Shown: positions 25,844-36,332, counted from the first letter of the stretch. The stretch is 64,000 bases of DNA from Gammaproteobacteria bacterium 28-57-27 (GCA_002281735.1 NCGK01000008.1:52068-116067), one strand, 5' to 3'. Notes: generated from the sequence alone by a model not told the origin. Translations and numbers: made by a program.

Positions 25844-26925
25844 AATTTCTTGATTTCAATGCGCTCACGAATGGTGCGTTCCAGCTCATCCACGAGGTTT
25901 TCGTTGCTGACTTTATGATGCGGCTGGCCGTCGATGTACAACAGGTTCGGCTTGCCACCAGTCAGTCCCACGGCGACTTCACGCGCCTCACCCGGCCCAT
26001 TCACCACACAGCCAATCACGGCGACATCCAACGGTGTGGCAATGTTTTCAAGGCGTTGCTCCAGCATGTTGACCACTTTGATGACATCAAACTCCTGACG
26101 TGAGCAGGACGGGCAGGCGATTAGATTGATGCCGCGTGAGCGTAAATGCAGGCTTTTGAGGATGTCCCAGCCGACCTTGATTTCTTCCACCGGATCAGCG
26201 GCCAGTGAAACACGAATCGTGTCGCCGATGCCTTCGGAGAGCAACAGCCCCAGACCAATCGCGGATTTGACCGCGCCGGAACGCAGGCTGCCCGCTTCGG
26301 TAATGCCCAGATGCAGTGGTTGTTCAATTTGTTTGGCCAGCAGACGGTAGGCCTCGACGGTCAAAAAAACATCCGAGGCTTTCAGGCTGACCTTGAAATC
26401 CGGAAAGTTGAGGCGTTCAAGAATCTCCACATGACGCAGAGCGGATTCCACCATGGCTTCAGGCGTGGGTTCGCCGTATTTTTCTTGCAGGTCTTTTTCC
26501 AGCGAGCCGGCATTGACTCCGATACGAATGGGAATGCCCTTGTCACGCGCAGCTTCAACCACGGCGCGCACACGGTCTTCGCGGCCAATATTGCCGGGAT
26601 TGATGCGCAGACAATCGGCACCCAGTTCAGCCACGCGCAGGGCAATGCGGTAGTCGAAGTGAATGTCGGTAATCAGCGCAAAGCAGCCGACGCGTTTTTT
26701 GATTTCACCAAAGGCTTCGGCAGCGTCCATGCTGGGCACGGACACGCGCACGATGTCCGCTCCGGCTTGGCGCAGGGCGTTGATTTGCGCCACGGTGGCA
26801 TCTACATCACGGGTTTCGGTGTTGGTCATGCTTTGCACGCTGACCGGCGCGTCACCACCGACAGGGACTTTGCCAACCATGATTTTGCGTGAGAGGCGAC
26901 GCGGGATGGTATGAGTATGCTGCAT
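25807..26925 (-). CDS. ispG: 4-hydroxy-3-methylbut-2-enyl-diphosphate synthase (flavodoxin)
   Basis: A 372-residue [4Fe-4S] enzyme of the MEP isoprenoid pathway that converts MEcPP to HMBPP. The TIM-barrel part begins with [17 protein letters not shown]. The iron-sulfur domain carries ACPSCSR and [10 protein letters not shown], supplying the cluster cysteines. I chose the ATG at 26925 ([10 protein letters not shown]). The last 11 residues, [11 protein letters not shown], are encoded by a dispersed repeat and are unlikely to belong to the ancestral protein; they extend a C terminus that should tolerate them. Confidence 0.94.
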   Translation of the reverse strand: MQHTHTIPRRLSRKIMVGKVPVGGDAPVSVQSMTNTETRDVDATVAQINALRQAGADIVRVSVPSMDAAEAFGEIKKRVGCFALITDIHFDYRIALRVAELGADCLRINPGNIGREDRVRAVVEAARDKGIPIRIGVNAGSLEKDLQEKYGEPTPEAMVESALRHVEILERLNFPDFKVSLKASDVFLTVEAYRLLAKQIEQPLHLGITEAGSLRSGAVKSAIGLGLLLSEGIGDTIRVSLAADPVEEIKVGWDILKSLHLRSRGINLIACPSCSRQEFDVIKVVNMLEQRLENIATPLDVAVIGCVVNGPGEAREVAVGLTGGKPNLLYIDGQPHHKVSNENLVDELERTIRERIEIKKLATENTEGAEKA

Positions 26926-26941
26926 GATGTTCTGAGCTGAT

Positions 26942-27871
26942 TTATTGACTTGGCGCGGTGCCAAGTTTGGGGATAAATGCCTTGTCCCCGGCGCGAGCGT
27001 AGGCTTTCAGGTCGATAAGACTGCCATCCAACATCACTTGCAGATCACTGGCACGCCCGATGGTGATTTCAAACGGGCGCTTGCCATCAAGTTTTTTACT
27101 GTTGCCAGGGGCGAGCGTGCCCTCGTACAAAACGCGACCATCGGCATCTTTGACGCGCACCCATGAGCCTTGTGCGTTGCCCTGCCCATTGAGTTCTAAG
27201 CCCTGGGGTGTGGGTGGCGCAATGGGAGCGCTATTTATTGTTGGGGTGGTGTTCATGGCGTTTGCAGGCTCTGTGGTCGTGATGGATTCACCGACCACAA
27301 TGCCGGGTGTTGGTGCTACAACTTGTACGGCAGACCCGCTTTCGATCGGGGGCATCAGCGGAATACTGGGCAGGCCAGGTGCGATTGTAGATGCCGTCTG
27401 TGAACCGGTCATGCTGTTGGGTAGAGCCGAGTCCTGGTTTGTATCGACCAAGCGCATGGACTCAGGCAAAAAGCGTGTTGAGAAAATGCCAAGACCCAAA
27501 ATGCCAATAAAAAACAATAGCCTGAACCAAGGGAAGCTGGATTCGGCCTTTTTCATGCGCATCGGTTCAATGGGCGTGATATGGCGCATGTCACTTGCAC
27601 GTTGCTCTCCAGCAAGGCGCGTGTAGGCCTGCTGAAGTTGCTGTTCATCAAGTTGCAAATAGTCGGCCCATTTGCGCAAATAGCCTTGGACATACACAGC
27701 ACCGGGGAGTGCGTGCAGGTTTTCCTGTTCCATCACATCGACAATGCGCGCGCCCAGGTTGAGCTGGCGTGCAAGTTCAGCCTGGCTCAGTCCGGCGGCT
27801 TCGCGAGCATGGCGCAACATGGCTCCAAGGCCGACGCTACTCGTTACAGGGGCTTGCTGTGGGGGACTCAC
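26942..27871 (-). CDS. rodZ: Cytoskeletal protein RodZ
   Basis: A 309-residue bitopic protein that links MreB to the elongation machinery. The N-terminal cytoplasmic HTH domain ([21 protein letters not shown], about 16-85) is followed by a basic linker. One transmembrane helix lies at about 113-130 ([18 protein letters not shown]). Then comes a Pro/Thr-rich periplasmic linker and a C-terminal DUF4115 beta domain. The start codon is GTG and overlaps the pilW stop (GTGA). Confidence 0.92.
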   Translation of the reverse strand: MSPPQQAPVTSSVGLGAMLRHAREAAGLSQAELARQLNLGARIVDVMEQENLHALPGAVYVQGYLRKWADYLQLDEQQLQQAYTRLAGEQRASDMRHITPIEPMRMKKAESSFPWFRLLFFIGILGLGIFSTRFLPESMRLVDTNQDSALPNSMTGSQTASTIAPGLPSIPLMPPIESGSAVQVVAPTPGIVVGESITTTEPANAMNTTPTINSAPIAPPTPQGLELNGQGNAQGSWVRVKDADGRVLYEGTLAPGNSKKLDGKRPFEITIGRASDLQVMLDGSLIDLKAYARAGDKAFIPKLGTAPSQ

Positions 27872-28683
27872 TTGCTGCCTCCAAGGCTTAGGGCTTCGAC
27901 GGAATCAGGGAATTTGCCACGTAGCAGTAGCTCGTAATGCGCTTGTGCTTCACGATGCCCCAGTGTTTTTTCAATTCTCGCACCGAGCAACAGGCTGGCC
28001 GGGTTTTGTGCTTCGAGGGCATGGTAACGTTGCAAGCTGACATTGGCATCGACAGGTTTATTTTGCTCAAGTTGCAAGGAGGCGAGTTGCAACCAAGCAT
28101 AGGATTGGCGCGGATCCAGGCGCAAAGCCTGACGCAACGAAGCCTCGGCTTCGCTGAGTTGATTGTTCTGGCGCTGGCATTGACCAATATTCGCCCAGGC
28201 AAAGCCGGGGGTGCGGTAGAGCGGGTTGCTTAGCGCGCGTTCCAGCGTACTGATACCTTCACTAAACTGCCCTTGGCGGCAAAGGAACGCACCATAATTG
28301 TTTAGCACTTCAGGGTCATTCGGCGCGATTTCCAAGGCACGGCGGAAATGTTCCTGCGCCAACGCCGACTGCCCTAGCGAGTCTTGCAAGATCGCATTGC
28401 CATGCTGCACCAGTGCCGAATTAGGGTCGTCTTTGAGCGCACGGGTGAGTTTCTCGGCGGCAACAAATTTTTCACCGCGTTGCAGGTAGTTGAGTCCAAG
28501 TTGGGCATTGATTTCTGCGGCACGCTTGGGATCAGGTTCGGACTTGGGGCGTGTATCGGCGTCTGTGGTATTGCCGTACAAGGGCTTTTGGCTGGCGCAG
28601 CCGCCTAGGCTGAGCGCAATGCAAAGCGCAGTACCGACGACTAAAACGCGCTTCATGGAGGCTATGCGCAGGGCGGTTTTCAT
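27868..28683 (-). CDS. pilW: Type IV pilus biogenesis/stability lipoprotein PilW (PilF)
   Basis: A 271-residue TPR outer-membrane lipoprotein that pilots the secretin PilQ. The signal peptide ends LSLGGCASQ (lipobox). About six TPR motifs follow, for example INAQLGLNYLQRGEKFVAAEK and PEVLNNYGAFLCRQGQFSEG. The first ATG overlaps the rlmN stop (ATGA), indicating coupling; an internal ATG nine codons later would also give a good signal peptide. Together with the FimX-like gene it supports type IV pili in this organism. Confidence 0.92.
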   Translation of the reverse strand: MKTALRIASMKRVLVVGTALCIALSLGGCASQKPLYGNTTDADTRPKSEPDPKRAAEINAQLGLNYLQRGEKFVAAEKLTRALKDDPNSALVQHGNAILQDSLGQSALAQEHFRRALEIAPNDPEVLNNYGAFLCRQGQFSEGISTLERALSNPLYRTPGFAWANIGQCQRQNNQLSEAEASLRQALRLDPRQSYAWLQLASLQLEQNKPVDANVSLQRYHALEAQNPASLLLGARIEKTLGHREAQAHYELLLRGKFPDSVEALSLGGSK

Positions 28684-29894
28684 GACGAAGTCCCCACGTT
28701 CATGCGTTCAAGACGCTCGCCACGGCGAGCACGATCTTCCACTTCCCCCACCAGCTGTCCGCAGGCCGCATCAATGTCGTCGCCACGGGTACGGCGCGGC
28801 ACGGTAGTAATGTCTGCGGCCTCAAGGCGACGCATAAAGCGGTCGATGCGCGCGCTGCTGGAGCGGGTGTAGCCCGACGCAGGGAAGGGGTTAAATGGAA
28901 TCAGGTTGACTTTGGCTGAGCGGCCGCGCAACAGGCGAATCAAGTCATCGGCATGTTGGTCGCTGTCGTTGACATCGGCCAGCATGACGTACTCATAAGT
29001 AATAAAGGCGGCGGGGGCATTCGGGGCATAGGCATCGCAAGCCGCCATCAGCTCTTTCAGCGGATATTTCTGATTCAGTGGCACCAGCACATCACGCAAC
29101 GCATCGGTGGGGGCGTGCAAGGACACGGCCAACGACACGTCCACACGTTCTTGCAGGCGCGCCATGGCGGGCACGACTCCAGATGTGCTGACCGTCACCC
29201 GGCGCTTGGACAGACCATAGGCATTGTCTTCCATCATGATTTCAGCGGCATCGACCACGGCTTCAAAGTTGAGCAGCGGCTCGCCCATGCCCATGAACAC
29301 GACATTGCTGATTTTGCGGTCGGAAGGCAGCGATTTTTCGACCAGACGATGCTCGGCCATGAATAGTTGCGCCACGATTTCTGCCGCGCTCATATTGCGG
29401 TTAAAGCCCTGCCGCCCGGTCGAGCAAAAGGTGCAGGCCAGCGCACAGCCTACTTGCGACGAAACGCACAGGGTGGCGCGGCTGAGACCGTCGGTATATT
29501 TGGCGCGACGCGGATCGACGTAACCATCGCCCTCGTCGTCGGGGTTGATTTTTTCGGCTTCGGGGATGTAAACCATCTCCACGCTATTGCCGGAATCGAG
29601 GCGGAGCACCCATTTCATTGTCCCATCGCGGGATTTTTGTTCGAGCTCCACCTCGGGAATGCGGATTTCGGCGACTTGCGCGAGTTTTTCGCGCAGTGCC
29701 TTGGACAAATCGCTCATTTCTGCAAAATCAACCACCCCGCGCTGGTGGATCCATTTCATGACTTGTGCCGCGCGGAAGGGTTTTTCACCGAGCTCGGCAA
29801 AAAACTGCTCCAGCTTGCGTTTGGGCAAGCCGAGCAGGTTGATTTTGGTTGAAGACACCGTGTTGAGTGGTGCTTCAATGGCGATTGTGACCAA
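28680..29894 (-). CDS. rlmN: 23S rRNA (adenine2503-C2)/tRNA-A37 methyltransferase RlmN
   Basis: A 404-residue radical-SAM methyltransferase. The cluster motif CALACTFCS (CxxxCxxC) is central. The mechanistic cysteines are expected near VSSQVGCAL and in the C-terminal part. The N-terminal accessory domain contains KPFRAAQVMKWIHQRGV. C2 methylation of A2503 tunes the ribosomal exit tunnel and decoding. It lies 21 bp after ndk and is coupled to pilW. Confidence 0.95.
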   Translation of the reverse strand: MVTIAIEAPLNTVSSTKINLLGLPKRKLEQFFAELGEKPFRAAQVMKWIHQRGVVDFAEMSDLSKALREKLAQVAEIRIPEVELEQKSRDGTMKWVLRLDSGNSVEMVYIPEAEKINPDDEGDGYVDPRRAKYTDGLSRATLCVSSQVGCALACTFCSTGRQGFNRNMSAAEIVAQLFMAEHRLVEKSLPSDRKISNVVFMGMGEPLLNFEAVVDAAEIMMEDNAYGLSKRRVTVSTSGVVPAMARLQERVDVSLAVSLHAPTDALRDVLVPLNQKYPLKELMAACDAYAPNAPAAFITYEYVMLADVNDSDQHADDLIRLLRGRSAKVNLIPFNPFPASGYTRSSSARIDRFMRRLEAADITTVPRRTRGDDIDAACGQLVGEVEDRARRGERLERMNVGTSS

Positions 29895-29915
29895 TGGTAT
29901 TTTTCCGTTGAGAAA

Positions 29916-30341
29916 TCAGCGTGGGCAGATTTCGCTATCAGCAAAGAAATACGCGATTTCAGTCGCGGCGTTTTCCAGGCTGTCCGAGCCGTGCACGGCG
30001 TTGGCGTCGATGCTGTCGGCAAAGTCAGCGCGAATGGTGCCGGGTTCGGCCTTTTTCGGATCGGTTGCGCCCATCAGGTTGCGGTTGATGGAGATGGCGT
30101 TCTCTCCTTCCAGCGCCTGGATCATAACCGGGCCGGAGATCATGAAGCTGACCAGGTCACCGAAGAAAGGGCGCTCTTTGTGCACGGCGTAGAAACCTTC
30201 AGCTTCTTCCTTGCTCAGTTGCGCCATCTTGGCGGCAATGATCTTCAGGCCAGCGTGTTCAAAGCGGCGCAAGATGTCGCCGATGTGGTTTTTGGCGACG
30301 GCATCAGGTTTGATGATAGACAGGGTGCGTTCGAGAGCCAT
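29916..30341 (-). CDS. ndk: Nucleoside diphosphate kinase
   Basis: A 141-residue kinase that balances NTP pools. The ATG at 30341 follows AGGAG at 8 bases and gives the family start [18 protein letters not shown]. The catalytic His is in [12 protein letters not shown]. An upstream in-frame extension is rejected because the family starts here. A hairpin with a U-run lies between iscX and this gene, so ndk may have its own promoter. Confidence 0.96.
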   Translation of the reverse strand: MALERTLSIIKPDAVAKNHIGDILRRFEHAGLKIIAAKMAQLSKEEAEGFYAVHKERPFFGDLVSFMISGPVMIQALEGENAISINRNLMGATDPKKAEPGTIRADFADSIDANAVHGSDSLENAATEIAYFFADSEICPR

Positions 30342-30375
30342 GGTAAAACTCCTAGAGTTGGTTTGAGACAAGGTT

Positions 30376-30403
30376 AAAAAATGAGCCCCGCATTGTATGC
30401 GGG
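30376..30403 (-). terminator. Probable terminator or attenuator between iscX and ndk
   Basis: On the minus strand a 7-bp perfect stem CCCGCAT/ATGCGGG with a 3-base loop is followed by GCTCATTTTTT. This fits a weak intrinsic terminator at the end of the isc operon. Confidence 0.5.
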
Positions 30404-30429
30404 TTTGGGGGCAGGATAAAAGCCGCCTG

Positions 30430-30624
30430 TTAACTACGTTCGTCGATCCAGGCCATTTGAATCGCTTCGAGAATTTTTTCGTTGGATTTTTCGGTATCGC
30501 CGTCAAAGCCCGGTAGAGCTAGAACCCAGGCATGGAGATCGGTAAAGCGTACCCATTGCGGGTCAACCTCGGGGTAGGCTTCGTCAAGCGCAATGGCAAT
30601 GTCGAGAATGTCAGTCCAGTTCAT
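30430..30624 (-). CDS. iscX: Fe-S cluster assembly protein IscX
   Basis: A 64-residue acidic winged-helix protein ([22 protein letters not shown]...) that binds IscS and modulates Fe-S assembly in characterised species. It ends the isc cluster as usual. The partner iscS gene is not in this cluster. A 236-bp gap with repeat copy C separates it from fdx. Confidence 0.93.
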   Translation of the reverse strand: MNWTDILDIAIALDEAYPEVDPQWVRFTDLHAWVLALPGFDGDTEKSNEKILEAIQMAWIDERS

Positions 30625-30647
30625 GTAAAACCGCCTTTTGTATTTTG

Positions 30648-30850
30648 GCCACAGAGATCACAGAGGGCACAGAGAAAAAATCGTCTGAACTTATTGATCC
30701 AGCTAGCTTTATATGTGCTTGTTCGCCAAGCCGTAGGGTGCGCCATGCGCACCTTTTAGCCAGCGGGTACGCGTGGCGCACCCTATGGTTTTATGAGTTA
30801 ATCGTGTCGGATCAAGTAAACCTCTGTGCTCTCTGTGTCCTCTGTGGCTA
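30648..30850. repeat. CACAGAG-type inverted repeat, copy C, with a second repeat nested inside
   Basis: Outer arms GGCCACAGAGATCACAGAG and CTCTGTGTCCTCTGTGGC are about 200 bp apart. In the middle, perfect 12-bp arms TAGGGTGCGCCA (30734-30745) and its complement (30774-30785) form an independent palindrome. The arrangement looks like one repeat inserted into another. It fills the fdx-iscX gap. Confidence 0.75.
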
Positions 30851-30860
30851 AAAATGGATT

Positions 30861-31199
30861 TCAATGCCCCTCTGAAGCCAGGTTAATGGTGTATTTCGGA
30901 ATTTCGATCACCAAGTCTTCATCGCCGACCACCGCCTGACAGGACAGGCGCGAGTCTGGGTCGAGTCCCCAAGCCTTGTCCAGCATGTCGTCTTCGCATT
31001 CAGAAGCGGCCTCCAGGCTGGTGCCGCCTTCGCGTACCCACACATGACAGGTGGTGCAGGCACAGGATTTTTCACAGGCGTGTTCAATGTCGAGGCCATG
31101 TGCCTGAGCAGCATCCAGCAAGGTTTCCCCCGGTGTGGCTTCGATGACCATGCCTTCAGGGCAGTAGCGCTCGTTGGGTAGAAAAATCAGGCGTGGCAT
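30861..31199 (-). CDS. fdx: ISC-type [2Fe-2S] ferredoxin
   Basis: A 112-residue adrenodoxin-like ferredoxin that supplies electrons for Fe-S assembly. Cluster ligands are in HACEKSCACTTCHVW plus LSCQAVVG further on (CxxxxxCxxC...C). The start MPRLIFLPNERYCP is the family start. It follows hscA in the standard order. Confidence 0.95.
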   Translation of the reverse strand: MPRLIFLPNERYCPEGMVIEATPGETLLDAAQAHGLDIEHACEKSCACTTCHVWVREGGTSLEAASECEDDMLDKAWGLDPDSRLSCQAVVGDEDLVIEIPKYTINLASEGH

Positions 31200-31287
31200 G
31201 GTGTTGAGACTCCGGTGTACGGTACTGTGAAATGAATTCTGGGCGGAGTGAAAAGCTGTTTTCATGCGGTTTTTCACGCCATGCCTG

Positions 31288-33186
31288 TTATGTGTGGCGC
31301 ATTTGCGTCGCCATGTCATCGACTGTGTGACCGGCGAGCGCACGGCTCACCGCTTGGTTCATGCGGCGTTGAATGAAAGGCAACGCTGCATTTTCAAGCT
31401 GTTCCACCGCCTCGTTGATAGCCTGGGCATCTTCACCTTGAATCGCTTGGCTTAACAACGTCTGCGCTGCATTGAGGATCGGGCGATCAATCTCGGTAAG
31501 CAGGTCAGCATCGCTCGCCATCGCACTATCCAGCGCCTCCAGGCTGCGCGTCGCCTCAACTTTGGCTTCACGTAGACGGCGCGCCTGAACATCGTCGCTG
31601 GCGTGGTCAAAGGCGTTGCGTAGCATCTGTTCGACGCTTTCTTCGCTGAGACCATACGAGGGTTTAACCTGAATCTCTGCGTGGATGCCGGAGGTTTTTT
31701 CTTGCGCGCTGACAGTGAGCAGACCATCGGCATCAATCTGAAAGGTGACTCGAATTCGCGCCGCGCCAGCGACCATCGGCGGGATGCCGCGCAGGGTAAA
31801 GCGTGCCAAGCTGCGGTTATGCTCCACGCTGTCGCGTTCGCCCTGCACGACATGCAGGCTCATGGCGGTTTGGCCATCCTTGAAGGTGGTGAACTCTTGC
31901 GCCCGCGCCACCGGCAGGGTGGTGTTGCGCGGGATCAGGGTTTCCACCAGTCCTCCCATGGTTTCCAGTCCAAGCGAGAGCGGGGTCACATCCAGCAACA
32001 GCATTTCATCTGCTGGTTTGTTGCCCGCGAGCACATCGGCTTGCAAGGCCGCACCGAGTGCCACCACCTTGTCCGGGTCAATGTCGGTGAGCACCTCGCG
32101 CCCAAAGAAAGCAGATACTCGCTCACGTACACGCGGTACGCGCGTCGCGCCACCGACCATGACCACTTCTTGAATCTCATTGGCCTGAATTCCGGCATCC
32201 TTGAGTGCCTGCGCGCAGGCGGTCAGAGTGCGTTCAATAAGAGGGTCGGCTAAGGTATTGAAATCATTGCAGGTTAAACAACCTGTCCATACTGTTTTTC
32301 CATGCAGATCTAGCCGCGCGCAGGTTTGCTCCTTGCCGGTTAAGGCTTCTTTGAGCGCACAAGCCGTGCTACTTAAATGACGCTGATCGCCCGCATTGAG
32401 TGGCGTACTTGGACTCAAACCCAGACCCGCGCGCTCCATCAACCACAGGGCAATGGCTTGGTCAAAGTCATCGCCACCGAGTTGGGTGTCGCCGCCGGTG
32501 GCAATGACCTCGAACACGCCTTGGCGCAGGCGCAGAATGGAAATGTCGAACGTGCCACCGCCTAGGTCATACACCGCAATAAGCCCTTCCGCCTGGCGGT
32601 CTAGGCCATAGGCCAGCGCAGCAGCCGTGGGTTCATTGAGCAGGCGCAAAACATGCAGCCCGGCCAGGCGCGCCGCGTCGCGGGTGGCCTGACGTTGGGC
32701 ATCGTCAAAATATGCGGGTACGGTAATAACGCCGCCGGTCAGTTCACCCCCCAGACGAGCTTCGGCGCGGGCTTTTAAGGGTTTAAGAATTTCGGCTGAA
32801 ATTTCCACTGCACTCATCCAACCATGTGGCGTATCCATGCGCGGCACGGCGGTTTCAGCGGGGTCGAAACGATAGGGCAGAGCGGGTTTCATCTGCTGCA
32901 CATCGTCCAGTCCGCGCCCCATCAAGCGTTTGATGGAGATAAAAGTGTGCTCAGGATCGGAGGCGGCGCGTGCTTTCGCTGCGCTGCCCACTGCAATCTT
33001 GTCAGCAGCAAAGTACACCGCTGAAGGCAAAAGCAATTCACCGTTGGCATTAGGGATGCACTCTGCCACGCCATTGATAACACTGGCCACTAGTGAATTG
33101 GTGGTTCCAAGATCAATGCCCACGGCGAGACGGTGCGCATGTGGCGCAAGGCTTTGTCCGGGTTCAGCGATCTGCATCAAGCTCAT
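31288..33186 (-). CDS. hscA: Fe-S assembly Hsp70-type chaperone HscA
   Basis: A 632-residue Hsp70 that, with HscB, releases clusters from the scaffold IscU. The ATPase domain starts [14 protein letters not shown] and contains [15 protein letters not shown] and [14 protein letters not shown]. The substrate-binding and lid domains follow. HscA normally recognises an LPPVK motif on IscU, yet iscU is missing from this cluster. Confidence 0.95.
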   Translation of the reverse strand: MSLMQIAEPGQSLAPHAHRLAVGIDLGTTNSLVASVINGVAECIPNANGELLLPSAVYFAADKIAVGSAAKARAASDPEHTFISIKRLMGRGLDDVQQMKPALPYRFDPAETAVPRMDTPHGWMSAVEISAEILKPLKARAEARLGGELTGGVITVPAYFDDAQRQATRDAARLAGLHVLRLLNEPTAAALAYGLDRQAEGLIAVYDLGGGTFDISILRLRQGVFEVIATGGDTQLGGDDFDQAIALWLMERAGLGLSPSTPLNAGDQRHLSSTACALKEALTGKEQTCARLDLHGKTVWTGCLTCNDFNTLADPLIERTLTACAQALKDAGIQANEIQEVVMVGGATRVPRVRERVSAFFGREVLTDIDPDKVVALGAALQADVLAGNKPADEMLLLDVTPLSLGLETMGGLVETLIPRNTTLPVARAQEFTTFKDGQTAMSLHVVQGERDSVEHNRSLARFTLRGIPPMVAGAARIRVTFQIDADGLLTVSAQEKTSGIHAEIQVKPSYGLSEESVEQMLRNAFDHASDDVQARRLREAKVEATRSLEALDSAMASDADLLTEIDRPILNAAQTLLSQAIQGEDAQAINEAVEQLENAALPFIQRRMNQAVSRALAGHTVDDMATQMRHT

Positions 33187-33267
33187 GAAAAAGTCTCTGG
33201 CTTAAAAGGTCTTTGGCGTAATGTTGCCGCGAGGCTCACGGCGTTAAAAGCGTGTAGAAGCAAGAGG

Positions 33268-33795
33268 TTAATCCATCTGCTCAAGGAAGCGCTGTAAGAA
33301 TTGCAGACGTTGCAATTCGCGTTGGATGAGACTGGCATCGGCCTGCGCTTCAATCGACGTGGGGCATAAAGCCTGCCAGCTTTGCGACCACAGTTGTTGG
33401 ATCTGTTGCCTCAGTTTTTGACGCGTTTGTGTGTCGTGCGCCTCTTCGAGTGCTTCACGAAGTTCCATTTGCTGCATCAAAAAAGCGGCATCGTCCATGC
33501 TGCGGGCTTCGCTCAACGTTATTCCACGCAATTCAAAATACAACTGTGCCCGCAACAATGGCTTCGAAAGTGTAGCGTAAGCCGCGTTGATGTCGGCCGC
33601 GCGCTGCATGGCTAAACGTCGCTCAAGGGCGCTGCCGTGACTGAAACGGTCGGGGTGAAACTGGGTGCGCAAGTGCTCAAAACGGCTTTTGAGTTCTGAC
33701 TCGTCCAATTCCAGGGCGGGCTCAAAGCCGAATAGCGCGAATGCGCTCATGACCGAAGAGGCACTCATGGACGAAGAGAGGCTGCCCTCATTCAC
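33268..33795 (-). CDS. hscB: Fe-S assembly J-domain co-chaperone HscB
   Basis: A 175-residue protein with an N-terminal J domain ([14 protein letters not shown]..., [15 protein letters not shown] with the HPD motif) and a C-terminal helical IscU-binding domain. The GTG at 33795 overlaps the iscA stop (GTGA); ATG codons at 33768 and 33750 are alternative starts closer to the usual length. Confidence 0.92.
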   Translation of the reverse strand: MNEGSLSSSMSASSVMSAFALFGFEPALELDESELKSRFEHLRTQFHPDRFSHGSALERRLAMQRAADINAAYATLSKPLLRAQLYFELRGITLSEARSMDDAAFLMQQMELREALEEAHDTQTRQKLRQQIQQLWSQSWQALCPTSIEAQADASLIQRELQRLQFLQRFLEQMD

Positions 33796-34115
33796 ACCGT
33801 AAAGCTCTCGCCACAGCCACAGGCATCCTTGACATTGGGGTTGTTGAATTTCAGGCCGAGATTTAAGCCTTCACGCACCAAGTCGAGCTCCGATCCATCT
33901 AAATGCAGCAAGCCCTTGGGGTCGGTGACGACCTTGACCCCATGGCTTTCAAAAATGATGTCGTTTGGCATGAATTCATCTGCGTATTCGAGCACATACG
34001 ATAGACCTGAGCAGCCCGAGGTTTTCACTCCAACGCGCAAGCCCACGCCTTTGCCACGGCGGCTTAGGTAATCACGGATATAGTCGGCAGCTTTTTCGCT
34101 TAGGGTGATGCTCAT
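33792..34115 (-). CDS. iscA: A-type Fe-S carrier IscA
   Basis: A 107-residue A-type carrier with the three conserved cysteines: [10 protein letters not shown] near residue 35 and [11 protein letters not shown] at the C terminus. It lies only 11 bp downstream of iscR. In the usual gammaproteobacterial order iscS and iscU would stand between these two genes. Confidence 0.95.
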   Translation of the reverse strand: MSITLSEKAADYIRDYLSRRGKGVGLRVGVKTSGCSGLSYVLEYADEFMPNDIIFESHGVKVVTDPKGLLHLDGSELDLVREGLNLGLKFNNPNVKDACGCGESFTV

Positions 34116-34126
34116 GGCGGTAACTT

Positions 34127-34633
34127 TTATTGTTTAGCGTGAATCGGAATGTGGGTGTGATTGTGCGGCGGTTGCATGGGTGCGTGGCCAAGGCGAACGA
34201 ACATATCTTGCCGCTCAGCAATGGCTAATACATCTTGGCGCTGCATCAAGGTTTCCAGGGTGATTTTGGAAAGAAACGCATGAATTTGATCGGTTAAGTC
34301 GGTCCACAAGTCATGTGTCAGGCATTTGCTGGTGTCATGGCAGTCACCCTTGCCTTCGCAGCGCCGCACGTCCAGCGACTCGTCCACCGCCGTGATGACT
34401 TCGGCCACGTTGATCTGCGCCGCCGGACGACCCAGGCTATAACCGCCGCCGGGGCCGCGTGTGCTTGATACAAGCTTGCAGCGGCGCAATTGCGCAAACA
34501 GCTGTTCCAGATACGAGAGCGAAATGCCCTGACGTTCGGCAATTTCAGCCAAGGTAATCGGGCCATGCCCTTGGTGCAGGGCAAGGTCAAGAATGGCGGT
34601 CACCGCATAACGACCCTTGGTGGTGAGACGCAT
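34127..34633 (-). CDS. iscR: Fe-S-responsive Rrf2-family regulator IscR
   Basis: A 168-residue winged-helix regulator. The HTH is in [20 protein letters not shown], and the [2Fe-2S] ligands are three cysteines spaced CxxxxxCxxxxxC in [19 protein letters not shown], followed by the usual His. The ATG at 34633 has GGAGC upstream. The C terminus, ending [12 protein letters not shown], is His-rich and longer than in E. coli. It represses its own operon when loaded with a cluster in known species, and a matching promoter-operator is present. Confidence 0.95.
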   Translation of the reverse strand: MRLTTKGRYAVTAILDLALHQGHGPITLAEIAERQGISLSYLEQLFAQLRRCKLVSSTRGPGGGYSLGRPAAQINVAEVITAVDESLDVRRCEGKGDCHDTSKCLTHDLWTDLTDQIHAFLSKITLETLMQRQDVLAIAERQDMFVRLGHAPMQPPHNHTHIPIHAKQ

Positions 34634-34668
34634 GTAAGCTCCAAGTAATGAAAGGTTAAGTGACGATA

Positions 34669-34700
34669 AGAATACAATTCCGAGCGCTTGGGTCAAGTAT
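34669..34700 (-). promoter_or_regulatory. iscR promoter with candidate type 1 IscR box
   Basis: On the minus strand -35 TTGACC (34691-34696), a 16-base spacer and -10 TATTCT (34669-34674). The -35 region is embedded in a sequence like the known IscR type 1 site (ATACTTGACC..., then CTCGGAATT; 34676-34700). This predicts cluster-dependent autorepression. Confidence 0.7.
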
Positions 34701-34720
34701 TATCCCTATTTCCCGCATGA

Positions 34721-35503
34721 CTACACGGGATTGGTCGGCTTGGTGGGCGCGTTCATGTCTTCATCGACTAAGGCAATCCCATCCAACGAGGGCAAGTTCT
34801 GGGTTTCAATCTCGCCGCCCAGCAGGCGCACTTGCGCAGACAGCTGTTCCATGCGCGTGTCCAGATGCTGAATGTGATCCAGCATGCAGTTGATGGCATG
34901 TGCGACCGGGTCGGGCATATCCTGCGCCACACCATAGGCATCAAAGCCTAGTTTTTGCGCCACATCAGAGCGAAGTTTAGAATTTTCGCTGCGTTGTTGA
35001 ATGCTGCGTCCGGGAATGCCAACCACCGTGTCGCCGCAAGCCACGTCTTTCAGCACCACGGCATTGGAGCCGACCCGGCAGGCATCGCCGAGGGTAATGG
35101 GGCCGAGAATCTTGGCCCCCGCGCCGATGACTACGTTATTACCCAAGGTTGGGTGGCGTTTGCCTTCCTTCCAGCTGGTGCCGCCCAGAGTCACACCGTG
35201 ATAAATCGTGCAGTCGTCGCCGATTTCAGCCGTTTCGCCGATGACCACCCCCATGCCGTGGTCGATGAAAAAGCGCCGGCCAATTTGGGCTCCCGGGTGA
35301 ATTTCAATACCGGTCAGCCAGCGTGCCAGCGAAGAGAGCCAGCGCGCCAGCCAGCACAGACGCTGTCGCCACAACGCATGGCTGATGCGGTGCAGCCAGA
35401 TGGCGTGCAGGCCGGGGTAGGTGGTCAATACTTCAAACGCATTGCGCGCAGCCGGGTCGCGGTCATACACGCTGCGTATGTCTTCACGCATTCGGTTAAA
35501 CAT
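34721..35503 (-). CDS. cysE: Serine O-acetyltransferase
   Basis: A 260-residue hexapeptide-repeat acyltransferase making O-acetylserine for cysteine synthesis. The left-handed beta-helix part contains [37 protein letters not shown] and [15 protein letters not shown]. The catalytic His is in IDHGMGV. The stop lies 20 bp from the iscR -35 box. Its start overlaps the trmJ stop by 8 bases, so the two are probably cotranscribed; cysteine supply fits an Fe-S neighbourhood. Confidence 0.95.
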   Translation of the reverse strand: MFNRMREDIRSVYDRDPAARNAFEVLTTYPGLHAIWLHRISHALWRQRLCWLARWLSSLARWLTGIEIHPGAQIGRRFFIDHGMGVVIGETAEIGDDCTIYHGVTLGGTSWKEGKRHPTLGNNVVIGAGAKILGPITLGDACRVGSNAVVLKDVACGDTVVGIPGRSIQQRSENSKLRSDVAQKLGFDAYGVAQDMPDPVAHAINCMLDHIQHLDTRMEQLSAQVRLLGGEIETQNLPSLDGIALVDEDMNAPTKPTNPV

Positions 35504-36332
35504 CGTTGAACTGTCCTGTCTGGCGAATTTTGCGCTGCACGGCGGTCAACATGCCGCGCAGAATATCCACCTCGTTGGGGGTGATTTGCGCCCGTTGCAG
35601 CAGGAAACGCAGTTTTTGCATCATGTGGCGCGGATTTTGCGGATCAAGAAATTCAAGTTCATGCAAGGTACTTTGCCAGTGCTGAATAAGTTGTTCCACG
35701 GCATCATGGCTGGCTGGCAAGGGGCTTTCAAGCGCTGCAGGCAGCGGGTTATCGCTCAGCAGCGCCTGGCGGATTTCGTAACAGGCAATTTGTACCGCCT
35801 GCGCCAAGTTCAGCGAACTGTATACCGGATTGGCCGGAATCATCATGTGCGCATGGCAGCGCCCCAGTTCCTCATTGGTGAGTCCCGAGTGCTCGCGCCC
35901 GAATACCAAGGCAATTTCCGTCTGCGCAGTTTCTGGATTCAGCAACCACGTGGCGCAGGCATGTTCGGCAGCCTGACGCACGCTCATCAGCTCATGTGGG
36001 CGGTCGCGCAGGCGCGCACTGGCGCCCACCACCCAGTGACAGCCCGCCAATGCGGCATCTAGATCATCAAAGCGTTGAATGTCGTCCATCACGTCCAGCG
36101 CATTTGATGCCATGGAAAACGCCTCGGCATCCAACTTGGCTTTGGGCTGCACCAGAACCAGGCGTGAAAGCCCCATAGTCTTCATGGCGCGCGCGCTGGC
36201 GCCGATATTGCCCGCATGGGTTGTGCCGACTAGAACCACGCGCACCCGCTGGAGCGTTTGGCTCAAGTCTGGATGCCCGTCTGTGGCGGGTTCAGGACAG
36301 GGGGCTTGCTTTATGCTATGTTCTGCGACCAT
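35496..36332 (-). CDS. trmJ: tRNA (cytidine/uridine-2'-O)-methyltransferase TrmJ
   Basis: A SPOUT-class enzyme of 278 residues that methylates nucleotide 32 of tRNAs. Motifs include [40 protein letters not shown] and [14 protein letters not shown], forming the knotted SAM site. I chose ATG 36332 because upstream codons overlap the divergent suhB promoter region. The gene order iscR-cysE-trmJ-suhB (divergent) is common in gammaproteobacteria. Confidence 0.93.
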   Translation of the reverse strand: MVAEHSIKQAPCPEPATDGHPDLSQTLQRVRVVLVGTTHAGNIGASARAMKTMGLSRLVLVQPKAKLDAEAFSMASNALDVMDDIQRFDDLDAALAGCHWVVGASARLRDRPHELMSVRQAAEHACATWLLNPETAQTEIALVFGREHSGLTNEELGRCHAHMMIPANPVYSSLNLAQAVQIACYEIRQALLSDNPLPAALESPLPASHDAVEQLIQHWQSTLHELEFLDPQNPRHMMQKLRFLLQRAQITPNEVDILRGMLTAVQRKIRQTGQFNDV

